Below are positions 1-7,118 of a stretch of 43,792 nucleotides of DNA, in pieces; position 1 is the stretch's first letter, and every line of letters starts with the position of its first letter. The DNA comes from Paraburkholderia diazotrophica. Lineage in GTDB: Bacteria > Pseudomonadota > Gammaproteobacteria > Burkholderiales > Burkholderiaceae. The position numbers and the translations under genes are program-made. The notes under the pieces are model-generated. The model saw only the letters and a list, made by a program, of their open reading frames with translations. It was not told the origin of the DNA and did not search any database. The stretch lies in the NCBI RefSeq assembly GCF_900108945.1, contig NZ_FNYE01000054.1, positions 1 through 43,792 on the forward strand, read 5' to 3'.

Positions 1-383
1 TGATCGCGCCGTTCGCGTTCGTGTGCGCGTCGCTGATCCTGTACTGGGCGAAGTGGCCGCTGACGGGCGAGATCATCCTGCTAATGATCGTCGCGCTGCC
101 GGTGTTCTTCTACTTCCAGGCGAAGTCGGGTTTCACGGGCTTCAACGAGGACCTGAAGGCGGCGTGGTGGCTGGTCGCGTACCTGCCGGTCATGGCGATC
201 CTGTCGCTGATCGGCAGCAGGCAGTTCGGCGGGATGGGGCTGTTGCCGTATGGCTGGGACATGCTGGTCGTGATCGTGTTCTCGCTGGTGTTCTATTACT
301 GGGGTGTGCATACGGGCTATCGCACCGGGTATCTGGACGAGCGCGAAGCGCAAGACGAGATTCTCGAAGGCATTGGCGTCTGA
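1..383 (+). CDS. APC-family amino acid permease, C-terminal part (5' end outside window)
   Basis: The reading frame is open from base 3 and ends at TGA 381-383, so only about the last 126 residues of the gene are present. The fragment has three to four hydrophobic segments: residues around ILYWAKWPL, EIILLMIVALPVFFYFQ, WWLVAYLPVMAILSLIG and MLVVIVFSLVFYYWGV. It ends in a short charged cytoplasmic tail (YLDEREAQDEILEG). This is the typical end of a 12-TM amino acid/polyamine/organocation transporter of the inner membrane. The substrate cannot be read from this piece. A strong terminator follows 39 bases after the stop. The GTG at 21 is internal, not a start. Family call is moderately sure; it could be another secondary transporter. 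Confidence 0.6.
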   Translation, partial: IAPFAFVCASLILYWAKWPLTGEIILLMIVALPVFFYFQAKSGFTGFNEDLKAAWWLVAYLPVMAILSLIGSRQFGGMGLLPYGWDMLVVIVFSLVFYYWGVHTGYRTGYLDEREAQDEILEGIGV

Positions 384-421
384 TCGCCGCGAATTGCCCG
401 ACTCGCTAAAGCAAATAAAGC

Positions 422-455
422 AAAAGCCCGTCAGAAGCCTGGCGGGCTTTTTTTT
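422..455 (+). terminator. Rho-independent terminator, probably bidirectional
   Basis: A 13-bp stem (422-434 with 439-451, one G-T wobble) closes a 4-base loop AAGC and runs into eight Ts (448-455). On the opposite strand the hairpin is followed by TTTTGCTTTATTTG. It can therefore end both the permease (plus) and the dioxygenase gene (minus, stop at 474), which converge here. Confidence 0.9.
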
Positions 456-473
456 GTCCGGCGACGGCGGCGC

Positions 474-1259
474 TTATGCGTTGCCGAACACGTAGTTCGT
501 CATCGCCAGCGAGCGCTGGAACGTCCCGAGCGATTGGATGCCGAGCTTGTAATCGTCGGCTGCCGCGCCGAGCGCGGCAAACACCGGCAACAGATGCTCG
601 TCGGTCGGATGCATGAACGCGGCGTGCGGCGCCTGGCGCCGATAGTCCAGCAGCGCGTCGATATCGCGGGCCGTAAGACGCGCCTCGAACCAGTCGGTAA
701 ACTCGGTGACGCGCGGATCGGCATCCTCGGGCCGCGCCGAAAAATCCGCCTCGCGCAGATTGTGCGTGATCTGGCCGGAACCGACGATCATCACGCCCTC
801 GTCCTGCAGCGGACGCAGCGCGCGCCCCACACGGAAGTGATGCGCGGGATCGAGCCGCGGCTGGATCGACAACTGGGCGATCGGCACGTCGGCGTGCGGG
901 AACATCAGCAGCATCGGCACCCACGCGCCGTGATCGAGGCCGTGCGGTTGCGTCGCCGTCGGCATGCCGTGTTCGCCGAGCAATTCCGCCGCGCGTCGCG
1001 CGACGTCGGGCGCGCCCGGCGCCGGATACTGGATCTCGTACAGCTGACGCGGAAAGCCGTAAAAGTCGTGAATCGTCTCAGGCGCGTCCGACGTGCTGGC
1101 GGCGGGCTGCAGCGTGCCCCAATGCGCGGACAGCATCAGGATCGCCTTCGGGCGCGGCACGTCGGCGGAAAGCGAGGCGAATTGCTCGCGCGGCATTGAC
1201 GGATCGATCGGCAGCGTCGGCGCGCCGTGCGACAGAAAGAGGGAAGGCAAGCGGGTCAT
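474..1259 (-). CDS. LigB/DODA-type extradiol ring-cleavage dioxygenase (YgiD-like)
   Basis: Predicted 261 aa from the ATG at 1259; an in-frame upstream extension begins MGSTTRFRAS and looks non-coding. The protein opens with LPSLFLSHGAPT, where His11 is the first metal ligand. LSAHWG (His46) and HPTDEH (His217/222) supply the others of the zinc/iron site typical of the 4,5-DOPA dioxygenase family (class III extradiol, LigB fold). HGLDHGAWVP (106-115) is also a family signature. E. coli YgiD has the same length and layout. The physiological substrate is unknown; such enzymes open catecholic rings. It is transcribed away from the hemA-ubiX block with 172 bases between it and ubiX, which may hold its own promoter. 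Family confident, substrate not. Confidence 0.85.
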   Translation of the reverse strand: MTRLPSLFLSHGAPTLPIDPSMPREQFASLSADVPRPKAILMLSAHWGTLQPAASTSDAPETIHDFYGFPRQLYEIQYPAPGAPDVARRAAELLGEHGMPTATQPHGLDHGAWVPMLLMFPHADVPIAQLSIQPRLDPAHHFRVGRALRPLQDEGVMIVGSGQITHNLREADFSARPEDADPRVTEFTDWFEARLTARDIDALLDYRRQAPHAAFMHPTDEHLLPVFAALGAAADDYKLGIQSLGTFQRSLAMTNYVFGNA

Positions 1260-1431
1260 GGCGGTGCGGGCCGTTGAGGCCCGGAAACGTGTCGTTGATC
1301 CCAATATACGGCCGCACTCACGATTGATAAACGGCCCGAGAGGGATTTGATTGTCTCGCCGCTGTTGTGAATCCAGTCGAATGGTCGGCTCGCGCGGCCT
1401 AGGCCCGTGAGGGGAGACAACCGCGCCCGGC

Positions 1432-2031
1432 TTATTGCGCCGGACAATTCAGCCCTTGCCACGCCGGCGCGAGCGCCGGGCCCAGCGCGAACAGATCGAG
1501 CACGCGCGCGACGGTGTCGTCGACCATCTGGTCGATCGTCGCCGGCCGGTTGTAGAAGGCGGGCAACGGCGGAAAGATTACGCCGCCCATTTCGGTGACG
1601 GCCGTCATGTTGCGCAGATGCGCGAGATTGAACGGCGTTTCGCGAACCATCAGCACGAGTCGCCGACGCTCCTTGAGCGTGACATCGGCGGCGCGCGTGA
1701 TGAGATTGTCGGAGAGTCCATGCGCCACGCTCGCGAGCGTTCTCATCGAGCAGGGCGCGATGATCATGCCATCCGTCGCAAACGAGCCCGACGCGATGCT
1801 TGCGCCGACGTCGCGCACGGAATGAACGACATCCGCGAGCGGATGCACGTCGTCACGCGACAGTTGGAGTTCGTGCTGGATATTGAGCCACCCTGCGCTT
1901 GAGATCAGCAGATGGCTTTCGACGCCGCCAAGCTTGCGCAGCGTTTGAAGCAGCCGTACGCCGTAGACGGCGCCCGTCGCTCCCGTGATGGCGATGATGA
2001 GACGACGTGGCGCCGCGGCGTGCGTTTCCAT
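1432..2031 (-). CDS. ubiX: Flavin prenyltransferase UbiX
   Basis: 199 aa, the usual UbiX size. The N-terminal Rossmann-like strand and loop IIAITGATGAVYGVRLLQTL (about residues 12-31) is the FMN/dimethylallyl-phosphate binding signature. MIIAPCSMRTLASVAHG and the late VRETPFNLAHLRNM, FPPLPAFYNRP are the other conserved blocks. The enzyme prenylates FMN to make the cofactor for UbiD-type decarboxylases, which act in ubiquinone synthesis. The gene starts 25 bases after the grxD stop, in the same direction, so it is probably read from the hemA-prfA-prmC-grxD transcript. No ubiD is present in the window. METHAAAP is taken as the N-terminus. Confidence 0.93.
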   Translation of the reverse strand: METHAAAPRRLIIAITGATGAVYGVRLLQTLRKLGGVESHLLISSAGWLNIQHELQLSRDDVHPLADVVHSVRDVGASIASGSFATDGMIIAPCSMRTLASVAHGLSDNLITRAADVTLKERRRLVLMVRETPFNLAHLRNMTAVTEMGGVIFPPLPAFYNRPATIDQMVDDTVARVLDLFALGPALAPAWQGLNCPAQ

Positions 2032-2056
2032 GGCGTGCGGCGCCCGGCTGCGTAAA

Positions 2057-2368
2057 TCAGGCTGCGGCGAAGAGCTGCTGCAGTTCGCCCGACTGATACA
2101 TCTCCATCATGATGTCCGAGCCGCCGACGAATTCACCCTTGACGTACAACTGCGGGATCGTCGGCCAGTTCGAGTATTCCTTGATGCCCTGGCGCACGGC
2201 TTCGTCTTCGAGGACGTTGACCGTCTTGAACTGATCGACGCCGCATGCCTTCAGGATTTGCACCGCACGGCCCGAGAAGCCGCACATCGGGAATTGCGCG
2301 TTGCCTTTCATGAAAAGCACGACGGGGTTTTCGTCGACGATTTGCTTGATGCGTTGTTGCGTGTCCAT
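2057..2368 (-). CDS. grxD: Monothiol glutaredoxin, Grx4/GrxD family
   Basis: 103 aa from the ATG at 2368. The active-site motif CGFS (in FPMCGFSGRA, Cys29) is the hallmark of monothiol glutaredoxins that bind a [2Fe-2S] cluster with glutathione. KGNAQFPMCG, NWPTIPQLYV (cis-proline loop) and GGSDIMMEM are the remaining glutathione-contact motifs. The family's role is iron-sulfur cluster carriage and iron homeostasis in the cytoplasm. An upstream in-frame extension is an artefact of the GC-rich sequence overlapping prmC. The gene lies 110 bases after prmC and 25 bases before ubiX, an arrangement common in Burkholderia. Confidence 0.96.
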   Translation of the reverse strand: MDTQQRIKQIVDENPVVLFMKGNAQFPMCGFSGRAVQILKACGVDQFKTVNVLEDEAVRQGIKEYSNWPTIPQLYVKGEFVGGSDIMMEMYQSGELQQLFAAA

Positions 2369-2478
2369 GACTGACCTTGCGGTTCCGGTATGTGTTGGGG
2401 ATAGAGTCAAATGATAGCGGATTTCGCCGATGCCGGCCGACGGCGGAATCCCGCATGGCGCCATGATTTCGCCGCGTG

Positions 2479-3327
2479 TCAGCCCGGCCAGCGCCCGCCG
2501 CTGATGCGTTCGATGCCGGCCAGATCGCACTCGGAACGGACATCGGCGAAGCCTTGCTCCGACAGAATCGCGCGGACGGCTTCCGCCTGGTCGTAGCCGT
2601 GTTCCATCCACAGCACGCCATTGGGCGCCAGCCTCGACGGCGCGCCCGCGACGATCGCGCGGATCGCCGACAGCCCATCGGCGTCGTCGGTGAGTGCACC
2701 GCGCGGTTCGAAGCGCAGATCGCCTTGCGACAGATGCGGATCGCCGCTCGCGATATACGGCGGGTTGCTGACGATCACATCGAACGTAAGCGACGCGTCG
2801 AGCGCGCCGTACCAGTCGCTGTGCGCGAACTGCACGCCGCCGCCGGGGCGCTTCGGCTCGAGCAGCCGGATCGCATTGCGCGCGGCAACGGCCAGTGCTT
2901 CCGTCGAGCGGTCGACGGCCCAGACACGCGCATCCGGGCGCGACCACGCAATCGACACGGCGATCGCGCCCGTGCCTGTGCCTAGATCGAGCACGCGGGC
3001 ACGCGCGGCACGCACTTCGAGCGCGTAGACGGCCGTTTCGACGAGCAATTCGGTTTCGGGGCGGGGAATGAGCACATCGCGCGTGACTTCGAAATCGAGC
3101 CCGAAGAATTCACGCGATCCGATGAGTTGCGCAATGGGCTCGCCAGCGACGCGTCTCGCTTCGAGCTCGCGGAACGCCGCGACGTTTAGCGGATCGAGCG
3201 CGTCGTCGGCGCGTGTGATCAGTTCCGTGCGGCGCCAGCCGAGCGGGTGCCCGAGCAGAATGCGCGCTTCGAGCGCAGGCAGCGGCGACGCGCGCAGCAG
3301 CGTGGCGACGGTATCGGCTGTATTCAT
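2479..3327 (-). CDS. prmC: Release factor N5-glutamine methyltransferase PrmC (HemK)
   Basis: 282 aa. The S-adenosylmethionine loop DLGTGTG lies at residues 114-120 and the catalytic NPPY motif at 188-191. IPRPETELLV (87-96) is the family signature preceding the methyltransferase fold, and the helical N-terminal domain covers about residues 1-75. PrmC methylates the Gln of the GGQ motif in release factors. The gene follows prfA, which encodes its substrate RF1, by only 7 bases, as in E. coli and most proteobacteria, so they are surely co-transcribed and probably translationally coupled. Confidence 0.96.
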   Translation of the reverse strand: MNTADTVATLLRASPLPALEARILLGHPLGWRRTELITRADDALDPLNVAAFRELEARRVAGEPIAQLIGSREFFGLDFEVTRDVLIPRPETELLVETAVYALEVRAARARVLDLGTGTGAIAVSIAWSRPDARVWAVDRSTEALAVAARNAIRLLEPKRPGGGVQFAHSDWYGALDASLTFDVIVSNPPYIASGDPHLSQGDLRFEPRGALTDDADGLSAIRAIVAGAPSRLAPNGVLWMEHGYDQAEAVRAILSEQGFADVRSECDLAGIERISGGRWPG

Positions 3328-3334
3328 GCCCGGC

Positions 3335-4417
3335 TCAGTCCGCGTCGCCGAGCGACGCCAGCAATTCCGCCTGATGCTCGGACACGAGCGCCGCGATCAG
3401 TTCGTCGAGATCGCCTGCCATGATCGCTTCGAGGCGATACAGCGTCAGGTTGATCCGGTGATCCGTGAGACGGCCTTGCGGAAAGTTGTAGGTGCGAATG
3501 CGCTCCGAGCGGTCGCCCGAGCCGATCAGGCTCTTGCGCGTCGCCGCTTCCTTCGCGTGCTGCTCGTGGTACTGCTTGTCCTTGATGCGCGCGGCGAGCA
3601 CCTTCAGCGCGCGATCCTTGTTCTTGTGCTGCGAGCGATCGTCCTGGCATTCGACGACGATGCCCGTCGGCAGGTGCGTCACGCGCACGGCCGAATCGGT
3701 CTTGTTGATGTGCTGACCACCCGCGCCGGACGCGCGGAACGTGTCGATGCGCAGATCGGAGGGATTGATTTCGACTTCACCGATCTCGTCCGCTTCCGGC
3801 ATCACCGCGACCGTGCACGCCGACGTGTGGATGCGGCCCTGCGTTTCCGTCGCCGGCACGCGCTGCACGCGATGGCCGCCCGACTCGAACTTGAGCTTCG
3901 AGTACGCAGCGTCGCCCGCGATCCGCACGATCACTTCCTTGTAGCCGCCCAGATCGGATTCGCTCGCCGACATCATCTCGACCTGCCAGCGGTTGCGCTC
4001 CGCGTAGCGCAGGTACATGCGCAACAGGTCGCCCGCGAACAGCGCGGATTCGTCGCCGCCCGTGCCCGCGCGGATTTCGAGGAAGATGTTGCGGTCGTCG
4101 TTCGGATCTTTGGGCAGCAGCATCTTCTGCAGTTCGCCCTCGAGCCTTTCCATCTGCTCGCGCGACGTGCGGATTTCCTCTTCCGCGAAATCCTTCATCG
4201 ATGCGTCGGACAGCAGTTCCTGCGCCGTCGCCGCATCGTTCAGCGCCTGGCGCCACAGACCGTAATGCTCGACGACAGGCTGCAGTTCCGCGTGCTCGCG
4301 CGTGAGCTTGCGGTATTGCTCGATGCTCGACGTGATGTCTTCGCGGCTCAACAGGTCGTTCAGTTCGGCCAGCCGGATAGTGAGCTGGTCGAGCTTGGCT
4401 TGCATGCTCGTTTTCAT
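3335..4417 (-). CDS. prfA: Peptide chain release factor 1 (RF1)
   Basis: 360 aa, identical in length to E. coli RF1. The stop-codon recognition tripeptide PAT is at residues 188-190 (RVPATETQGR), which specifies UAA/UAG reading. The GGQ peptidyl-tRNA hydrolysis motif is at 233-235 (GAGGQHINKT). The N-terminal helical domain spans about 1-100, followed by the conserved EIRAGTGGDES. It acts in the ribosomal A site. The gene lies 143 bases after hemA and 7 before prmC; hemA-prfA-prmC is a classic order. Start MKTSMQAKLD is the usual N-terminus. Confidence 0.97.
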   Translation of the reverse strand: MKTSMQAKLDQLTIRLAELNDLLSREDITSSIEQYRKLTREHAELQPVVEHYGLWRQALNDAATAQELLSDASMKDFAEEEIRTSREQMERLEGELQKMLLPKDPNDDRNIFLEIRAGTGGDESALFAGDLLRMYLRYAERNRWQVEMMSASESDLGGYKEVIVRIAGDAAYSKLKFESGGHRVQRVPATETQGRIHTSACTVAVMPEADEIGEVEINPSDLRIDTFRASGAGGQHINKTDSAVRVTHLPTGIVVECQDDRSQHKNKDRALKVLAARIKDKQYHEQHAKEAATRKSLIGSGDRSERIRTYNFPQGRLTDHRINLTLYRLEAIMAGDLDELIAALVSEHQAELLASLGDAD

Positions 4418-4560
4418 TGGGGCGGTCGGAGCGGACTCCGGAAAGAACGGCTGGATTCGGGATTCGGGACGAAAACCGGGAACGAATGCCCGGGACGCTG
4501 CGGATAGGGCGCCGTGCGGACCGTGACGGCAACACGCGCGATGCGTCGGCTGGAGCGCCG

Positions 4561-5847
4561 CTAACGCTCCGAAGAGTGAGCGTGTTTGTAGAAGCCGCCC
4601 ATCAGCTCGATGAGTTGATCGCGGTTTTCGCTGCTGGCGCGGTTGAGCGCGTGCGTGGGACCGTGGATCAGCTTGTTCGTCAGCGACTGCGACAGCGCTT
4701 CGAGCACGACGGCGGGGTCGTCGCCGCGCGCGAGCATCTTCTGCGCTTTCTCGACTTCAGCGCGACGCAGCGTGTCGGCCTGCGTATGCATGTGGCGGAT
4801 AACGGGCACGATGCTGCGCGCGTCGAGCCACTGCATGAAATTCTGCACGCGCGTCTCGATGATCGTTTCGGCTTGCGCGACGGCGGCTTGCCGCGACGCA
4901 TTGCCTTCGCGGACGATCGCGCCGAGATCGTCGACGGTGTACAGGAACACGTCTTCGAGCTGGCCGACTTCTGGCTCGATATCGCGCGGCACGGCGAGAT
5001 CGACCATGAAGATCGGCCGGTGACGACGCGCCTTCACCGCGCGCTCGACGGCGCCCAAGCCGATGATGGGCAGCGTCGACGCCGTGCACGACACGATGAT
5101 GTCGAATTCGTGCATGCGCGCGGGCAGTTCGGAGAGCGGAATCGCGCGGCCGTTGAAGCGGCCGGCGAGACGTTCTCCGCGTTCGGCCGTGCGGTTTGCG
5201 ACGACAAGTTCACGCGGCTGCTGCGCGGCAAAGTGCGTCGCGCACAGCTCGATCATTTCGCCCGCGCCGATGAACAGCACGCGCTGGTTCGACACCTTGT
5301 CGAAAATGCGTTGCGCGAGGCGCACGGAGGCCGCGGCCATCGAAACCGATTGCGCCCCGATTTCCGTGGTGGTCCGCACCTCTTTCGCGACGGCGAACGT
5401 GCGCTGAAACAGCTGGTTCAGGTACGTGCCGAGCGCACCCGCTTCCGAGGCAGTGCGCACGGCATCCTTCATCTGGCCGACGATCTGCGTCTCGCCGAGC
5501 ACCATCGAGTCGAGCCCCGACGCGACGCGAAACGCGTGGCGCACGGCTTCGGACTGCGGCAGCGCGTACACGTGCGGCGCGAGTTCATCGACGGCGATGT
5601 TGTGATACTTCGACAGCCAGTGGACTGCCGCTTCGCGGGCGGCGTGGTCGTCGGTGGCGCAGTACAGCTCGGTGCGGTTGCAGGTCGACAGGATCGCTGC
5701 TTCCGGCGCGGCACGGGCCGTGCGGCCGAGGAAGATGTCCTTGAACGTCGACAGTGCCGGCTTGATCTGTTCGAGCGGAAACGCCACGCGCTCGCGCAAG
5801 GCGACGGGCGCGGTGTGGTGATTGATTCCGATCGTTAAGAGTTGCAC
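4561..5847 (-). CDS. hemA: Glutamyl-tRNA reductase HemA
   Basis: 428 aa from a GTG start at 5847 (QLLTIGINHHTAPV follows). A TTG 21 bases upstream is possible but poorer, and the family N-terminus begins at the chosen residue. The catalytic nucleophile is Cys56 in ILSTCNRTELY. The NADPH-binding domain contains VLFIGAGEMIELC, and a C-terminal dimerisation helix region follows (about 320-428). The enzyme reduces Glu-tRNA to glutamate-1-semialdehyde, the first step of tetrapyrrole synthesis by the C5 route. It heads the hemA-prfA-prmC-grxD-ubiX run, and a TATAAT hexamer lies 54-59 bases upstream. Confidence 0.96.
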   Translation of the reverse strand: MQLLTIGINHHTAPVALRERVAFPLEQIKPALSTFKDIFLGRTARAAPEAAILSTCNRTELYCATDDHAAREAAVHWLSKYHNIAVDELAPHVYALPQSEAVRHAFRVASGLDSMVLGETQIVGQMKDAVRTASEAGALGTYLNQLFQRTFAVAKEVRTTTEIGAQSVSMAAASVRLAQRIFDKVSNQRVLFIGAGEMIELCATHFAAQQPRELVVANRTAERGERLAGRFNGRAIPLSELPARMHEFDIIVSCTASTLPIIGLGAVERAVKARRHRPIFMVDLAVPRDIEPEVGQLEDVFLYTVDDLGAIVREGNASRQAAVAQAETIIETRVQNFMQWLDARSIVPVIRHMHTQADTLRRAEVEKAQKMLARGDDPAVVLEALSQSLTNKLIHGPTHALNRASSENRDQLIELMGGFYKHAHSSER

Positions 5848-5876
5848 GGGGACGCTACGGCCTTGCAAGGCGACGT

Positions 5877-5906
5877 ATTGGGGCTATGGTTAGGCCCAAT
5901 ATTATA
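5877..5906 (-). promoter_or_regulatory. hemA promoter -10 with an adjacent inverted repeat
   Basis: On the minus strand a perfect TATAAT lies at 5906-5901, inside the last codons of the response-regulator gene; the -35 is poor. Transcription would start near 5894, inside an inverted repeat at 5877-5900 (8-bp arms, 7 of 8 matching, 8-base spacer). The repeat could be an operator or a 5' UTR hairpin. Confidence 0.5.
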
Positions 5907-6648
5907 GCGTTTCCACGAATCTTTCATTGGCGGGGGCCTTATCCGCGCCATCCGCCTTTTCCACAGGAATCTGGTCCAGACGGTAGCCGTACCCGTACAG
6001 CGGAACCAGCGTGTAGCCGAATTCCGGCCGCAATTCGAGCTTGGTCCTGATGCGCGACGCATGGGTATCGAGCGTGCGCGACTTAACGTCGCGGCGGCGC
6101 GACCAGACCGTTTCGAGGATGTGCGCGCGCGACACAGCTCGCGACATGTTGGTGAACAGCAGCAGCGCGAACTGCAGTTCCTTCGGCGTCAGCGCCACGC
6201 TCTGACCCCGAAAACTGACGACCGAGCGGCCAGCATCGAACGCGTATTCGCCGAACATTTCGCGCGCGCGGTTGCGCGGGCGGCGAATGCCGGCGCGGCG
6301 CATCAGCGCGTCGATGCGCGCCAGCATTTCGGGACCGCGCGCTGGCTTCGCGAGACAATCGTCGGCGCCTGCCTGCAGTGTCGCGACCAGTTCGCTTTCG
6401 CGCGGCGACGTCATCAGCACGACGACGGGCAGACCGGGCAACACCTCGCGCACGCGCGCGATGACGTCTTCGGCGGCGGCGTCGCCGCAAAAGGCGTCGG
6501 TGACGAGAAGGTCGAAGAATTCGCGAGCAGCGCCCGCCAGAAACGGCGCGCTGGCGGAAAAGTGGTGACAGGCATGCCCACCGGCAAACAGCAGCCGGCC
6601 GACAATTTCCGCATGCCGCAGGTCGGGCTCGATAAGGGCGATTCGCAT
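5902..6648 (-). CDS. OmpR-type response regulator, orphan
   Basis: 248 aa. The receiver domain (about 1-120) has Glu7/Asp9 as the acidic pocket, Asp51 as phosphoacceptor (LLVTDAFCGD), Thr80/Ser81 and Lys101 (CLAKPA). The C-terminal winged helix (about 130-235) has LTPKELQFALLLF, HILETVW, LDTHASRIRTKL and a PLYGYGYRLD wing. It is therefore a DNA-binding transcription factor driven by phosphorylation. No histidine kinase is nearby, so its partner is unknown. Its neighbours are hemA (downstream, same strand, promoter inside this gene's 3' end) and the divergent small-ORF pair at 6774. The target genes cannot be read from the sequence. Confidence 0.88.
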   Translation of the reverse strand: MRIALIEPDLRHAEIVGRLLFAGGHACHHFSASAPFLAGAAREFFDLLVTDAFCGDAAAEDVIARVREVLPGLPVVVLMTSPRESELVATLQAGADDCLAKPARGPEMLARIDALMRRAGIRRPRNRAREMFGEYAFDAGRSVVSFRGQSVALTPKELQFALLLFTNMSRAVSRAHILETVWSRRRDVKSRTLDTHASRIRTKLELRPEFGYTLVPLYGYGYRLDQIPVEKADGADKAPANERFVETL

Positions 6649-6773
6649 GGGACGAAGGGCGGGACGCAGCGGCCTGGCGCGCGAGGCTTTCGGCTTGCCT
6701 AACCTTGCCTCGGGCCCCTAAACTCAACCGCTACGCAGAAAGCCGTGCTGACCTTCTAGTGAAAGAGAAAAAA

Positions 6774-6845
6774 ATGCTAGCCATCGATAAAACAGCCGCC
6801 TATCAGAAGAGTCTTAAATTGATGATCGGCGGCGGAGTGCGCTGA
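6774..6845 (+). CDS. 23-codon small ORF translationally coupled to the next gene
   Basis: ATG at 6774 follows a purine-rich stretch (GAAAGAGAAAAAA) that can act as a ribosome binding site. The peptide is 23 aa, basic (four Lys/Arg around LKLMIGGGVR) with no Trp or repeated codon. Its TGA (6843-6845) overlaps the ATG of the membrane-protein gene (6845-6847) by one base, the TGATG form typical of translational coupling. It may be a real peptide or only a leader that delivers ribosomes, since the next gene has no good ribosome binding site of its own. No family recognised. Confidence 0.45.
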   Translation: MLAIDKTAAYQKSLKLMIGGGVR

Positions 6846-7099
6846 TGGGCTGGCCCGGTCTGATCCTCCTTGGCGCCGTCGTCGGTCTGGTCAGCTGGTG
6901 GCTGCATCCCCTGCGGCGCGCGAGCCGCGTGAGCCTATGGGTGGCGCTCCTCGTCGGTGTGGCGGGAGCGGCCATCGCACACATGGCCGGCAACGTCGTC
7001 CAGCTCTTCCATGACGGCGATACGCTCGAATGGCCCGTCTGCACCGCTTTCGCTCTTGTTGCCGTTGCCGTGACGGTCGGCTTGTTATCCCGTCGATGA
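6845..7099 (+). CDS. Small inner-membrane protein, resembles GlsB/YeaQ/YmgE (transglycosylase-associated) family
   Basis: 84 aa with three predicted membrane segments: LILLGAVVGLVSWWL (about 6-20), LWVALLVGVAGAAIAHMAG (31-49) and AFALVAVAVTVGLLS (68-82). Gly-rich turns give it the size and topology of the YeaQ/YmgE group, found in stress-response loci; this family call is from layout, not a firm motif. Its start overlaps the stop of the 23-codon ORF. It ends 19 bases before the aminopeptidase P start, so the three are probably one transcript. Function unknown. Confidence 0.6.
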   Translation: MGWPGLILLGAVVGLVSWWLHPLRRASRVSLWVALLVGVAGAAIAHMAGNVVQLFHDGDTLEWPVCTAFALVAVAVTVGLLSRR

Positions 7100-7118
7100 A
7101 TCTTTGCAGGTGAAACCG

